Source: Paractinoplanes ovalisporus | GTDB lineage: Bacteria; Actinomycetota; Actinomycetes; Mycobacteriales; Micromonosporaceae | NCBI RefSeq assembly: GCF_016834655.1 | Contig: NZ_JAENHP010000009.1 | Location: 285,201-349,200, forward strand | Reading direction: 5' to 3' | DNA: 64,000 bases | Shown here: positions 27,414 to 35,378 of the stretch, piece after piece | Layout of the letters: every line of letters begins with the position of its first letter | Position numbering within the stretch: position 1 is the first letter of the stretch | The notes under the pieces: model-generated | Seen by the model: the letters and a program-made list of their open reading frames with translations, nothing else | Told to the model about the DNA's origin: nothing | The model's database searches: none | Translations under genes and position numbers: made by a program

Positions 27414-28208
27414 GTGTCAGTCGAGGCTTTCGACCGGGTCGAGCTGGACGGAACCGGCATCGATCGGATCACCGAGGCGGAGGTCGTGGCCGTGGTGCGG
27501 GACGCGCTCACGCACGGCCGCGGCGGACGGATCCTCACCCCGAACATCGACATCCTGCGCCGGGCCCAGCGCGACGACGAGTGCCGGCGCCACCTGGCCG
27601 ACGCCGACCTGATCGTGGCCGACGGCATGCCGCTGATCTGGGCCAGCAAGCTCAGCGGCTCGCCGCTGCCCGAGCGGGTCGCCGGCAGCAGCCTGATCTG
27701 GTCGCTCTCGGCCGGCCTGGGGCTCGACAACCGCTCGATCTTCGTGCTCGGCGGCACGCCCGCCCCCGACGACGCGACCGCCGACGGCGCCACCCGGGCC
27801 GCCGACCGGCTTGCCGCCGATTGCCCCGGCCTGCGCGTGGCCGGAACGGCCTGCCCGCCCTTCGGCTTCGACAACGACCCGCTCACGTACGGCGACTTCT
27901 GCGCCAAGGTGGTCGACGCCCGCCCCGACCTGGTCTTCGTCGGCCTGGGCTATCCCAAGCAGGAGCGTTTCATCTCGCGGCTGCGCACCGAGCTGCCGCA
28001 CACCTGGTTCCTGGGCTGCGGCGCCGCGGTCAACTTCGTGGCCGGTGACATCGAGCGCGCGCCCCGCTGGATGCAGCGCACCGGCCTGGAGTGGGCCCAC
28101 CGCCTCGGTACCGAGCCCCGCCGCCTGGCCGGTCGCTATCTGCGCCACGACGCCCCGTACGCGTTGCGCCTGCTCGCGCAGGCCCCGGCCCAGCGCGTAC
28201 GGGGATAG
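27414..28208 (+). CDS. WecB/TagA/CpsF family glycosyltransferase
   Basis: A 264-residue GT26 enzyme. It carries ILTPNIDILRRAQ, DLIVADGMPLIWASKL, ERVAGSSLIW, FVLGGTP, VFVGLGYPKQERFI and FLGCGAAVNFVAGDIERAP, the complete GT26 pattern. The GTG start has AAGGAGG six to seven bases upstream. Such enzymes add N-acetylmannosaminyl, glucosyl or glucuronyl units to a lipid-linked acceptor. It faces the sulfotransferase gene divergently across a 62-bp promoter region and ends at a GC hairpin. Confidence 0.93.
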   Translation: MSVEAFDRVELDGTGIDRITEAEVVAVVRDALTHGRGGRILTPNIDILRRAQRDDECRRHLADADLIVADGMPLIWASKLSGSPLPERVAGSSLIWSLSAGLGLDNRSIFVLGGTPAPDDATADGATRAADRLAADCPGLRVAGTACPPFGFDNDPLTYGDFCAKVVDARPDLVFVGLGYPKQERFISRLRTELPHTWFLGCGAAVNFVAGDIERAPRWMQRTGLEWAHRLGTEPRRLAGRYLRHDAPYALRLLAQAPAQRVRG

Positions 28209-28216
28209 CGCCCCGG

Positions 28217-28248
28217 CCGCCGGCGTCTCCGATCGGGGACGTCGGCGG
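28217..28248 (+). terminator. GC-rich hairpin behind the WecB-type gene
   Basis: A 14-bp stem (28217-28230 with 28235-28248, two G-U pairs) and 4-nt loop directly follow the stop. There is no T tract. Termination is inferred. Confidence 0.55.
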
Positions 28249-28285
28249 ATGGAAACCAAGACGTACGTACGGTTTAATTGGCCGC

Positions 28286-28651
28286 ATGTTCGAGCGACTG
28301 CACCACGTCCAGGTCCTCTGCCCGCCCGGTGGCGAGGAGTCCGCCCGCGCCTTCTACGCCGGCGTGCTCGGGATGACCGAGCTGGCGAAGCCGCCGGTGC
28401 TGGCCGCCCGCGGCGGGTGCTGGTTCCGGTCCGGCGGCTGGGAGATCCACGTCAGCCCCGTGCCCGGCTTCACGCCGCAACTGAAGGCCCATCCCGGCGT
28501 GCTCGTTGACGACCTCGACGCCCTCGAGCGGAGATTGCGAACCGCCGGTCGCCCGGTGCAGTGGGATCCCCACTTCCCGGGCCACCGGCGGTTCTACTCG
28601 AACGACGACCACGGCAACCGCCTGGAGTTCCTCGAGGCGATCACTTCGTGA
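28286..28651 (+). CDS. VOC-superfamily (glyoxalase-like) protein
   Basis: A 121-residue protein with the paired beta-alpha-beta-beta-beta modules of the vicinal-oxygen-chelate fold. HHVQVLCPPGGEESARAFY gives the first metal-ligand histidine, EIHVSPVPG the second element, and FYSNDDHGNRLEFLE the final ligand glutamate. The frame opens at 28091, but ATG 28286 gives the family start. Substrate unknown. Its 3' end overlaps the convergent GH26-like gene by 11 bp. It appears unrelated to polysaccharide synthesis. Confidence 0.85.
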   Translation: MFERLHHVQVLCPPGGEESARAFYAGVLGMTELAKPPVLAARGGCWFRSGGWEIHVSPVPGFTPQLKAHPGVLVDDLDALERRLRTAGRPVQWDPHFPGHRRFYSNDDHGNRLEFLEAITS

Positions 28652-29636
28652 AGTACGGGTCCTTCGCCATCTGGTGGAACTCCCGGAACGCCGCCGGGTC
28701 GCCGGTCAGCTGGAACTGTTTGTTGGGCCCGTTGCCCTCGGGGTCGGACTCGAAGTAGGCGATCGCCTTGATCTGCGGATTCGCCTTGAAGGTGCGCCGC
28801 GCGTCCTTGAGCCAGGCCGCCCGCCCGGCCGAGCCCCACGCCTTGGCCACGCCGAACTCGCCGATCACGATCGGCTTGGGGTGCTGGGCGGCCCACGTCA
28901 GGAACGGGCCCATCAGGTCGCCGATCGGCTCGAACCGTTCCCCGGCATAGACGTCCACGCACGTCCAGTCGACCTGGTCGTCGCCGGGATAGAAACCGGG
29001 GGCGTCGCCGCGCATGAAGCCCTCGGCGGTCGGGCACCACACCCACGACACGTTGTCCGCGCCCTCCTCCTTGAAGATCGCGCGGACGTACTTCCAGGCC
29101 GCGATGTAGTCGGGGCCCGACCACATGGTCGCCCGCAGGTTCGGGCGGTCCATCTCCCAGCGCATCCTCAGCAGCACCGGAACCTTGATCTTCCGTACGG
29201 CCTGGGCCTGCTTGCGGATCAGGTCGTCGTGCTCACCGTCCAGGATGGACCGGTTGTCGCCGGTGGCCCAGCTGACCATCAGCGTCGCGCCCCGGGCCAG
29301 GAACTCCTTGTCCGACGGCGTGCCCACCATCTGCTCGAAGCGCCGGTACGTGTTCACGATCCGCAGCGGGCGGCCCAGGTCGGACTGGAGGCTGTCGACC
29401 GCGGCCAGCCGGCCCACGTGGGTCAGCGCGTCCGGCTTGATCCAGGCCCCGAACAGGGCCCCGCGCGCGGGCGCCTTGACCGGCCCCGACTCGAACGGGC
29501 CCTTGTTCACCGCGACCCCGGCCGGCGCGCTGGTCAGGTCGGGTGCGGGTGGTGCCGGCGGCTTGTCGTCCTTACCGAAGGAACAGCCACCGACCAGCAG
29601 CGTCAGGAGCAGAACCAGGGCGAGACCTTTACGCAT
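28641..29636 (-). CDS. GH26-like glycoside hydrolase lipoprotein
   Basis: A 331-residue exported lipoprotein: basic start, hydrophobic core and lipobox LVGGC with the modified cysteine at about residue 18. The mature part resembles GH26 (beta-mannanase-like) barrels. A candidate acid/base glutamate is in LLRMRWEMDRP and the nucleophile in IVIGEFGVAKAW, with VSWVWCPT between them. Its gene start overlaps the methyltransferase stop by 8 bp, making it the last gene of the eight-gene locus. It could trim or release the polysaccharide at the cell surface. A second GH26-like gene lies at the other end of the cluster. Confidence 0.8.
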   Translation of the reverse strand: MRKGLALVLLLTLLVGGCSFGKDDKPPAPPAPDLTSAPAGVAVNKGPFESGPVKAPARGALFGAWIKPDALTHVGRLAAVDSLQSDLGRPLRIVNTYRRFEQMVGTPSDKEFLARGATLMVSWATGDNRSILDGEHDDLIRKQAQAVRKIKVPVLLRMRWEMDRPNLRATMWSGPDYIAAWKYVRAIFKEEGADNVSWVWCPTAEGFMRGDAPGFYPGDDQVDWTCVDVYAGERFEPIGDLMGPFLTWAAQHPKPIVIGEFGVAKAWGSAGRAAWLKDARRTFKANPQIKAIAYFESDPEGNGPNKQFQLTGDPAAFREFHQMAKDPYFTK

Positions 29637-30363
29637 GGATGCGCCGGGCGGTGTAGAGGACGTTGACCGCGTACGCGTCGCTGCCCGGAAGCCGGCGCAC
29701 GGCCGCGTCCGCCGCGCGGGCCATCGGGTTGCCGTGCAGCGAAGGCGTGATCATCGAGAAGCCGCGGCGCTCCACGATGACGAAGCCGTGCTTGTCGAGC
29801 AGCGTCGCGACCTGCTCGTGGGATAGCTCGGCGAACCAGCGCTCGTTCTTGTGGCGACGGGCCCGCAGGTGCCGCACTGAGCCGGCGTTGCCGTGGTTCT
29901 CGACGACCAGGACGCCCGAGTCGGCGCTGGGCAACGCCTTGGCGGCAAAGGCCAGGGCCCGGTCCCGTACGGCTTCGTCCACGTTGAGCAGAAGCCGGAA
30001 CATCGTCACGATGGCCGGGAAACCGGCCGGCACCGGATGCGGCACCGGCCCGTCCTCGGCCACCTGGTGCCAGCTGGCCCGCGACCCGACCTCGGCCGCC
30101 TTGGCCATCATCTCGGCCGACGTGTCGTAGCCGTGCGCCTCGCGGACCAGGCCGTGCAGGGTGCGGATGGCCCGGCCGGTGCCGCAGGCGAAGTCGTGCT
30201 GCACCGGTGCGAGATCACCGAACTCGCGCTTGACCAGCGTACGGAGGTAGTCCTGCTGCCGTTCGTTGATCTGCGAGGCGTAGCTGTCCGGCGCGTACGT
30301 GATGTTCTCGTACTTCTCGACGGCGCCGGTGTCCTGGAACACCTTGGTGTAGTCGGTGGTCAA
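29629..30363 (-). CDS. Class I SAM-dependent methyltransferase
   Basis: About 244 residues. The start is a TTG at 30363 with AGGAGG six bases upstream; its TTGA overlaps the stop of the flippase gene. The SAM site is HDFACGTGRAIRTLH (motif I), followed by HGYDTSAEMMAKA with the ribose-binding acidic residue, and TMFRLLLNVDE. The C-terminal part has FSMITPSLHG. The position between wzx and a hydrolase suggests O-methylation of a sugar or of the chain end. Chain-terminating methylation is known for other exported glycans, but nothing here proves it. Confidence 0.85.
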   Translation of the reverse strand: MTTDYTKVFQDTGAVEKYENITYAPDSYASQINERQQDYLRTLVKREFGDLAPVQHDFACGTGRAIRTLHGLVREAHGYDTSAEMMAKAAEVGSRASWHQVAEDGPVPHPVPAGFPAIVTMFRLLLNVDEAVRDRALAFAAKALPSADSGVLVVENHGNAGSVRHLRARRHKNERWFAELSHEQVATLLDKHGFVIVERRGFSMITPSLHGNPMARAADAAVRRLPGSDAYAVNVLYTARRIHA

Positions 30364-31904
30364 CTCGTCCTCCTCATGGGTTTGAACGCGTCCAGTGCGA
30401 GAGGAACGCGCAGGAGCCAGGTGCCGGCCAGGAACGCGGGCACGGCGGCGAGCATGGCGAGGGTGCGGCCGGTGGGGCCGGTGCCGGTCACGGCGACGAC
30501 GGCCCACGGGATCCCGCCGAAGCAGGTGACCGAGAGCAGCGCGGCGGCCCGGGTGCCGCGGCCGAACGGGTGCAGCCCCGAGGACCGCCCGACCTGGATC
30601 AGCGGCATCAGGTTGTTGACGACCATCGAGCAGGCCAGCCCGACCGCCGCGCCGAGGGCGCCGAACCGGGGGATGAGCAGCACGTCGAGCACGACCGTGA
30701 CGGCCAGCGCGACCAGCACGTTGACGAGGTTCCAGGACGTACGCCCGGCCATCGCCAGCACCATGTCGACCATCCCGCACCCGGTGGCGATCAGCATCGC
30801 GGCCGCCAGCACGGCGACGACCGTGGTCCCCTCGTCGGCGTAGCGCACGCCGAACAGCCGCAGCCACACCGGCGCGAAGAAGATGACCAGCAGGTTCACC
30901 GGCCAGGTGACGAGCACGAGCCAACCCGTCGCGGTCTGGTAGAGGTCGTTGGCGGTGCGCCGGTCGCCGACCGCGAGGGCCTCGGCCAGCCGCGGCTGCA
31001 CGGACTGCGAGATGCCCTGGTTGGCGAACTGGATCAGCACGACGAACCGCCCGGCCACGGCGTAGACGGCGGCCGGGACCAGACCGCCCAGCGCCGCCAC
31101 GAGCAGCACGTCGACCCGTTGCAGGGCCAGCTGGGCCACGCTGGCCACGGCGCGCGGCCCGGTGAACCGCCAGAACTCGCGACGCAGCCCGGCCCGTTCG
31201 ACCCGCCGAGTGGTCACGCCGGGCGGCTTTCCCTCGCGGTAGAGCCTTCTCAGCGCGTACGCGGAAAGGATTGTCACCGGCAGATAGGGCGCGGCCCAGG
31301 CCAGCGCGAAACCGGGCAGCGAACCGGCCGTCCACAGTGCCGCGATGCCGGCCGCGCCGACGAACAGCAGCTGGGTGCCGCTGCGCAGCACCCGGTCGAG
31401 CATCACGGTCGGCCGCATCGCGCGGTAACCGCGGGTGGCCGTGAGCAGCGCGTCGGTCAGCGCCTGCAACGGCAGGAAGACAGCCAGCATCCGCAGACCC
31501 GCGGTGTGCGCGTCGACCACGTGCCCGGCCTCGTGCGCGGTCACCCGGGCGATCGCCGGGGCGGCCAGCCACATCGCGACCGCCAGCACGACCGACAGCA
31601 CCGCGACCGGGGTCAACCCGGTGCGCAGGCACGCGCCCAGCAGGTGGGCCCGGCCGGTGGCCCGCAACCGGGCCGGCCAATAGACCAGCCCGGTCTGGGT
31701 GCCCAGCTTGGCCAGCCCACCGGCCAGCACGAAGGCGGCGGTGGCGGCGAAGAACGCGCCCGCCTGCTCGGCGCCCAGCGAGCGGGCCACCACCCAGGTG
31801 ACGACGACCCCGGTGCCGCCGGCCAGCGCCGAACCGGCCATGTTGGCCAGCCCGCCCCGGGCCGCACCCCGCGCGCCCGCAGCCGGTTTGTCTAGGACCG
31901 CCAT
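30360..31904 (-). CDS. Wzx-type polysaccharide flippase (MATE/MOP superfamily)
   Basis: A 514-residue integral membrane protein with about 14 hydrophobic segments and basic cytoplasmic loops (RRLYREGKPPG, RRVERAGLRREF). It is organised like lipid-linked-oligosaccharide flippases: the first helix pair contains GTGVVVTWVVARSLGAEQAG, and the middle has RVDVLLVAALGGLVPAAVYAVAGRF. The ATG at 31904 lies inside the preceding sulfotransferase gene, and its stop overlaps the methyltransferase start. Together with Wzy and Wzz this indicates export by the Wzx/Wzy route. Confidence 0.9.
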   Translation of the reverse strand: MAVLDKPAAGARGAARGGLANMAGSALAGGTGVVVTWVVARSLGAEQAGAFFAATAAFVLAGGLAKLGTQTGLVYWPARLRATGRAHLLGACLRTGLTPVAVLSVVLAVAMWLAAPAIARVTAHEAGHVVDAHTAGLRMLAVFLPLQALTDALLTATRGYRAMRPTVMLDRVLRSGTQLLFVGAAGIAALWTAGSLPGFALAWAAPYLPVTILSAYALRRLYREGKPPGVTTRRVERAGLRREFWRFTGPRAVASVAQLALQRVDVLLVAALGGLVPAAVYAVAGRFVVLIQFANQGISQSVQPRLAEALAVGDRRTANDLYQTATGWLVLVTWPVNLLVIFFAPVWLRLFGVRYADEGTTVVAVLAAAMLIATGCGMVDMVLAMAGRTSWNLVNVLVALAVTVVLDVLLIPRFGALGAAVGLACSMVVNNLMPLIQVGRSSGLHPFGRGTRAAALLSVTCFGGIPWAVVAVTGTGPTGRTLAMLAAVPAFLAGTWLLRVPLALDAFKPMRRTS

Positions 31905-32767
31905 ACCGGCATGCGCCCCAGCCAGCGCGCGAGCGCCTCGTCGTGAGGCAGGTAGTAGTCGGTGAGCTCGCGGCGCAGGCCCGGGTCCATGTCGCTCTCG
32001 CGGGGCCGGGCGTTGTGCCGCTCGAACGGTGGCCGCTCCAGATAGCTGGGCAGCCCCAGGAACTCGCACACCTCGTCGTAGACGTCCTCGGGGGCGCTGA
32101 AGAACCGCTCGCTCTCCATCACGTGGATCCGCTCGCGGCCCACGTGCTGCGCCATCACGCTCAGGTAGCGGGCGTACTCGCCGCGGGCCCGGTAGGCGTG
32201 GTGCTGGTGGCTGAAGCTGTAGAACTCCGGGTCCTCGGCCAGCCGCTCCTCCTGCTTGTGGAGCCGGGCCGGTTCGAGGGCGAGGGCGGCGCCGAAGTCA
32301 CGCTCGGGCTCGAACCCGCGGGCCACCTCGTGGTGGTGCTGCGAATAGGCCCGCTCGACCGGGTCGCGGACCAGCACGAGCAGCCGGGTGTGGGGCAGGT
32401 CGCGGGCGATCCGGGCGGCCGCCTGCGGGTGGTACATGTAGTACGGGCTCGACTCGAACGTCTGCGCCGGCACCCCGTACCGCTCACTGATCTTCTCGCC
32501 GCTGCGCACCAGCGGGAAGTGCGCCTTGTACCAGGCCATCCCTCGGTCGTACGAGGTGTCGAAGTAGTGCACGCCCTTGTGCAGCACGGCCTTGAGCACC
32601 ACGGGATGCCCGGCCAGCGCCCGGTAGAGCGACGTCGTGCCGCAGCGCTGCCCGCCGCAGATCAGGAACGTGGGGGTCATCCGGCCCGGCGAGGTCAGCC
32701 GGCCGTAGGAGCGGGAACCGAGGTGCACGACGCGTTTCATCGGCGCCGGAATTTTGCGTACGTCCAT
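31892..32767 (-). CDS. PAPS-dependent sulfotransferase (second of two), heparan-sulfotransferase-like
   Basis: A 291-residue protein. The 5'-phosphosulfate loop is ICGGQRCGTTSLYRAL (about residues 36-51). The 3'-phosphate motif is LLVLVRDPVERAYSQHHHE. The segment KGVHYFD has the histidine region typical of carbohydrate sulfotransferases, and the C-terminus holds FLGLPSYLERPPFERHN. ATG 32767 has GGGAG upstream. It overlaps the flippase gene by 13 bp and follows the kinase-like gene by 11 bp. It differs clearly from the sulfotransferase at 26.4 kb, so two positions on the glycan may be sulfated. Confidence 0.9.
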   Translation of the reverse strand: MDVRKIPAPMKRVVHLGSRSYGRLTSPGRMTPTFLICGGQRCGTTSLYRALAGHPVVLKAVLHKGVHYFDTSYDRGMAWYKAHFPLVRSGEKISERYGVPAQTFESSPYYMYHPQAAARIARDLPHTRLLVLVRDPVERAYSQHHHEVARGFEPERDFGAALALEPARLHKQEERLAEDPEFYSFSHQHHAYRARGEYARYLSVMAQHVGRERIHVMESERFFSAPEDVYDEVCEFLGLPSYLERPPFERHNARPRESDMDPGLRRELTDYYLPHDEALARWLGRMPVWRS

Positions 32768-32778
32768 GGTTGGCTCCC

Positions 32779-34008
32779 TCAGAGCTCCTCGACCCGGCGG
32801 ATCAGCACGGGCAGCAGCCACGTGCCGAGGACGCCCAGGCGGGCGCCGGCCTCGGCCTGGCGGTCGGTCAGGTATCGGGTGGCCAGATCGACCAGGTAGA
32901 GCAGGGCGGTCACCTCGCGGCCGGCCACCGGGACGCCGAACGGCGCCAGCAGCTCGGTGGCGAGCCGGACGGTCGCCTCGACGGCGGCCTTGGCGTCGCC
33001 GGTCGACTGGATGCGGCTCTGCAGCTCGTGGTGCACGGCGTCGAAGCCCAGCGGGACCCCCGACGCGAACCGTTCCCAGTCCCAGACCAGCAGCGCGTCG
33101 TCGATGTTGGCCATGTTCCAGGGGGCCCAGTCGCCGTGCCACGCGCCGTACCGGAAGACGATGTCGCCGGCCCGCTGCACCAGCAGCTCGGCCGCGGAGG
33201 CCAGGCCCACGCCCTCGGGCCGGTCGCTCACGGCGGCCAGCCGGGCCCGCAGCTCGTGCCAGTACGCGCTGCCGAACAGCGCCCCCGTCGTGTAGCCGCA
33301 GCAGCCGGCGATGTCGAGCATGGCGGCGACCAGCCGGCGCTTGCTCAGCGGCGCCCGGGGCAGCCACACCGGCAGCGCCGACTGCACCAGCACCTCGAGC
33401 CCCCGCCACTGCCCGGCGTGCAGCACCCGGGGCACGGTCAGCTTGGTCAGGCCGCTGTTGGACAGCGAGGTCAGGGCGGCGGTCTCGGCCCGCACGAGCT
33501 GGGTGGTGAGCGGCCCGGTGCCGAGCTTGCCGAAACCGAACGTGTCGCCGTCGGGCCCGATCAGCTGCAGCACCGGCTTGCGGTTGGCCCGGGCCGGGCC
33601 GATGTGGACACTCACCGCCAGTTCGCGGCCCAGCGCCTCGCTCAGGTGCCCGTCGATGCTCTGCGAGAACGGCCCGGTCACCCGGATCCGGTCACGCAGC
33701 AGCACGCTGGAGGCGCCGGTGCGGACGGCGGCGACGACGGCCTCACGCTTGAGTTTGGCCGACCGCGACTGCGGCTCGGCGTAACGGCGCACGGCCGCCG
33801 CGGCCACCCGGCGCGAGCCCGCGGGCACCAGCAGCTTGGGGCGGCGCGCGTCCGGCACCACGAGGTATTCGGCGATCGGGGTGCCGGGGGAGCCGTCGGT
33901 GCGGCACGGGTGGGGGTAGAGGAGGTCGAGCACCTCGGCCAGGTAACGCGTGCGCAGCTCCGCGTCCCCCGCGGTCAGCTCGGCGGGCGCGGTCTTCACC
34001 GGACTCAT
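32779..34008 (-). CDS. Aminoglycoside-phosphotransferase-like kinase in the polysaccharide operon
   Basis: A 409-residue protein. The C-terminal half has a protein-kinase-like catalytic loop, YGAWHGDWAPWNMANI, with Asp and Asn in the HGDxxPxN pattern. LLVWDWERF follows as the metal-binding DxD-like element. The N-terminal half has a nucleotide-lobe-like region (GDTFGFGKLGTGPLTTQLVRAE) with a candidate ATP-binding lysine. ATG 34008 has GGGGGAAA upstream, and ATGA overlaps the Wzy stop. A sugar or glycan kinase is likely; phosphorylation as a second acidic decoration is inference. Confidence 0.78.
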   Translation of the reverse strand: MSPVKTAPAELTAGDAELRTRYLAEVLDLLYPHPCRTDGSPGTPIAEYLVVPDARRPKLLVPAGSRRVAAAAVRRYAEPQSRSAKLKREAVVAAVRTGASSVLLRDRIRVTGPFSQSIDGHLSEALGRELAVSVHIGPARANRKPVLQLIGPDGDTFGFGKLGTGPLTTQLVRAETAALTSLSNSGLTKLTVPRVLHAGQWRGLEVLVQSALPVWLPRAPLSKRRLVAAMLDIAGCCGYTTGALFGSAYWHELRARLAAVSDRPEGVGLASAAELLVQRAGDIVFRYGAWHGDWAPWNMANIDDALLVWDWERFASGVPLGFDAVHHELQSRIQSTGDAKAAVEATVRLATELLAPFGVPVAGREVTALLYLVDLATRYLTDRQAEAGARLGVLGTWLLPVLIRRVEEL

Positions 34009-35378
34009 GTCGTTTCCCCCTCGATCGAATTGCGCCAGAGCAGCGCGAACGCCAGAACCATGAAGGCCAGGGGGGTGACCAGCGAGTTGTACCAGAGCAT
34101 CGCGGAGAACGACGTCACGATCGCGGCGCTCCCCGCCACCCCGATGGCGCTTCGATCGCGGCGGAACCGCCACAGGCCGTACGCGAAAAAGCCGAGGTAA
34201 CCGGCCGTGCCGACCGCGCCGTGGGCGAACAGCAGCTGCCACAGCTGCCCGTTGCCGCCGACGGTGAAGTTGCCGCAGCGCTCACAGCCGGCGCTCTCGC
34301 CGACCGTGATCGAGTTGCGGCCGCCGACGGTGTTGCGGGTGCCCCCGTAGCCGACGATCGGCGAGCCCTGGAAGCCGTCGATCGCCCGGTCGATGAGGAA
34401 CGAGCGCACGCCGTTGGACTTGCCGTTGTCGAGCCGGGCGCCGACCACCGTGCCGAGCGGGGTGGCGACCAGCGCGACCCCGAGCAGGGCGGCCGCTATG
34501 GCGACGGCGCCGATGATCCACAGCTTGCCGGCCAGCACGTAGCGGACGGCGACGTAGAGGACCAGCACGCCCGCGCCGATCCACAGGCCACGGTTGAGCG
34601 ACACGACGGCCGGGACGACCGAGACGACCAGGCACACGACGGCCCAGAACTTCGCCTTGCCGCTCCTGCTCTGCCAGGCGGCCACCACAAGCCAGCCGGC
34701 CAGCAGGCAGAAGTTGTTCCCCCAGGTGTTCGTGTAACCCCACGGCGCGGCCGGGCGGGGCTGGCCCTCGCCGACGATGTCCATGATCTGGGCCGCGTAC
34801 GGGTGCACGAGCGACTGCACGAAGCCCTTGTTGCGCACCCCGGACGGCAGCAGCCACTCCACCGGCGAGGTGAACTCGAAGGTGCCGGCCACCATGCCCA
34901 GGAGGCCACCGAGGACGGTCACGACGAACAGCCAGCCGAGCAGCTTCACCAGGCGCCGGCGGGGCAGTTCGTCCTCGGTCAGGTTGCCCGCGTAGACCAG
35001 CAGGACGGTCAGGGCGGCGTACATCAGCGCCTTGTAACCCGCCGCGGGCAGCCGGCCCGTCGCGTGCCCGGCCACCGTGCCCACCGGGTCGGCCCCGAGC
35101 GCGCCCAGGCTGACCACGACCGCGATCAGGAAGATGGCCCACCACGCGAAGCCCGGCGGCAGCCGCAGCGGACGCCCGGCCGCGCGCCGGCGGATCAACA
35201 GGAACAGCATCGGCACGGCCATCAGCGCGAAGATCAGAACGCCGAGGCCGAGCGCCCACCAGATCGGATAGAACGCCAGGATGCTCGCCACCGGCCAGGC
35301 CGGCAGCGTCCGGTTCTTGATCGCGCCGTGTGCCGGGCCGCCGGCAGCACGCGCCGGGGCCTGGGACACCGGCGTCAC
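34005..35378 (-). CDS. O-antigen polymerase/ligase-like membrane protein (Wzy)
   Basis: A 457-residue multipass protein with about ten hydrophobic helices and a large extracytoplasmic loop near residues 290-370. That loop carries VSLNRGLWIGAG, the R-containing Wzy_C signature, then IVGYGGTRNT and a Cys pair in AGCERCGN. This matches the O-antigen ligase/polymerase domain. It should join lipid-linked repeat units on the outer membrane face. The GTG start overlaps the Wzz stop (GTGA), and the kinase-like gene follows with a 4-bp overlap. Confidence 0.87.
   Translation of the reverse strand: MTPVSQAPARAAGGPAHGAIKNRTLPAWPVASILAFYPIWWALGLGVLIFALMAVPMLFLLIRRRAAGRPLRLPPGFAWWAIFLIAVVVSLGALGADPVGTVAGHATGRLPAAGYKALMYAALTVLLVYAGNLTEDELPRRRLVKLLGWLFVVTVLGGLLGMVAGTFEFTSPVEWLLPSGVRNKGFVQSLVHPYAAQIMDIVGEGQPRPAAPWGYTNTWGNNFCLLAGWLVVAAWQSRSGKAKFWAVVCLVVSVVPAVVSLNRGLWIGAGVLVLYVAVRYVLAGKLWIIGAVAIAAALLGVALVATPLGTVVGARLDNGKSNGVRSFLIDRAIDGFQGSPIVGYGGTRNTVGGRNSITVGESAGCERCGNFTVGGNGQLWQLLFAHGAVGTAGYLGFFAYGLWRFRRDRSAIGVAGSAAIVTSFSAMLWYNSLVTPLAFMVLAFALLWRNSIEGETT

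Noticed and set aside
25487..27907. 806-codon minus-strand frame joining the GT2 with upstream sequence
   Set aside because: The extension is antisense or off-frame to the sulfotransferase and WecB-type genes; the GT2 starts at 26401 behind a clear ribosome-binding site.
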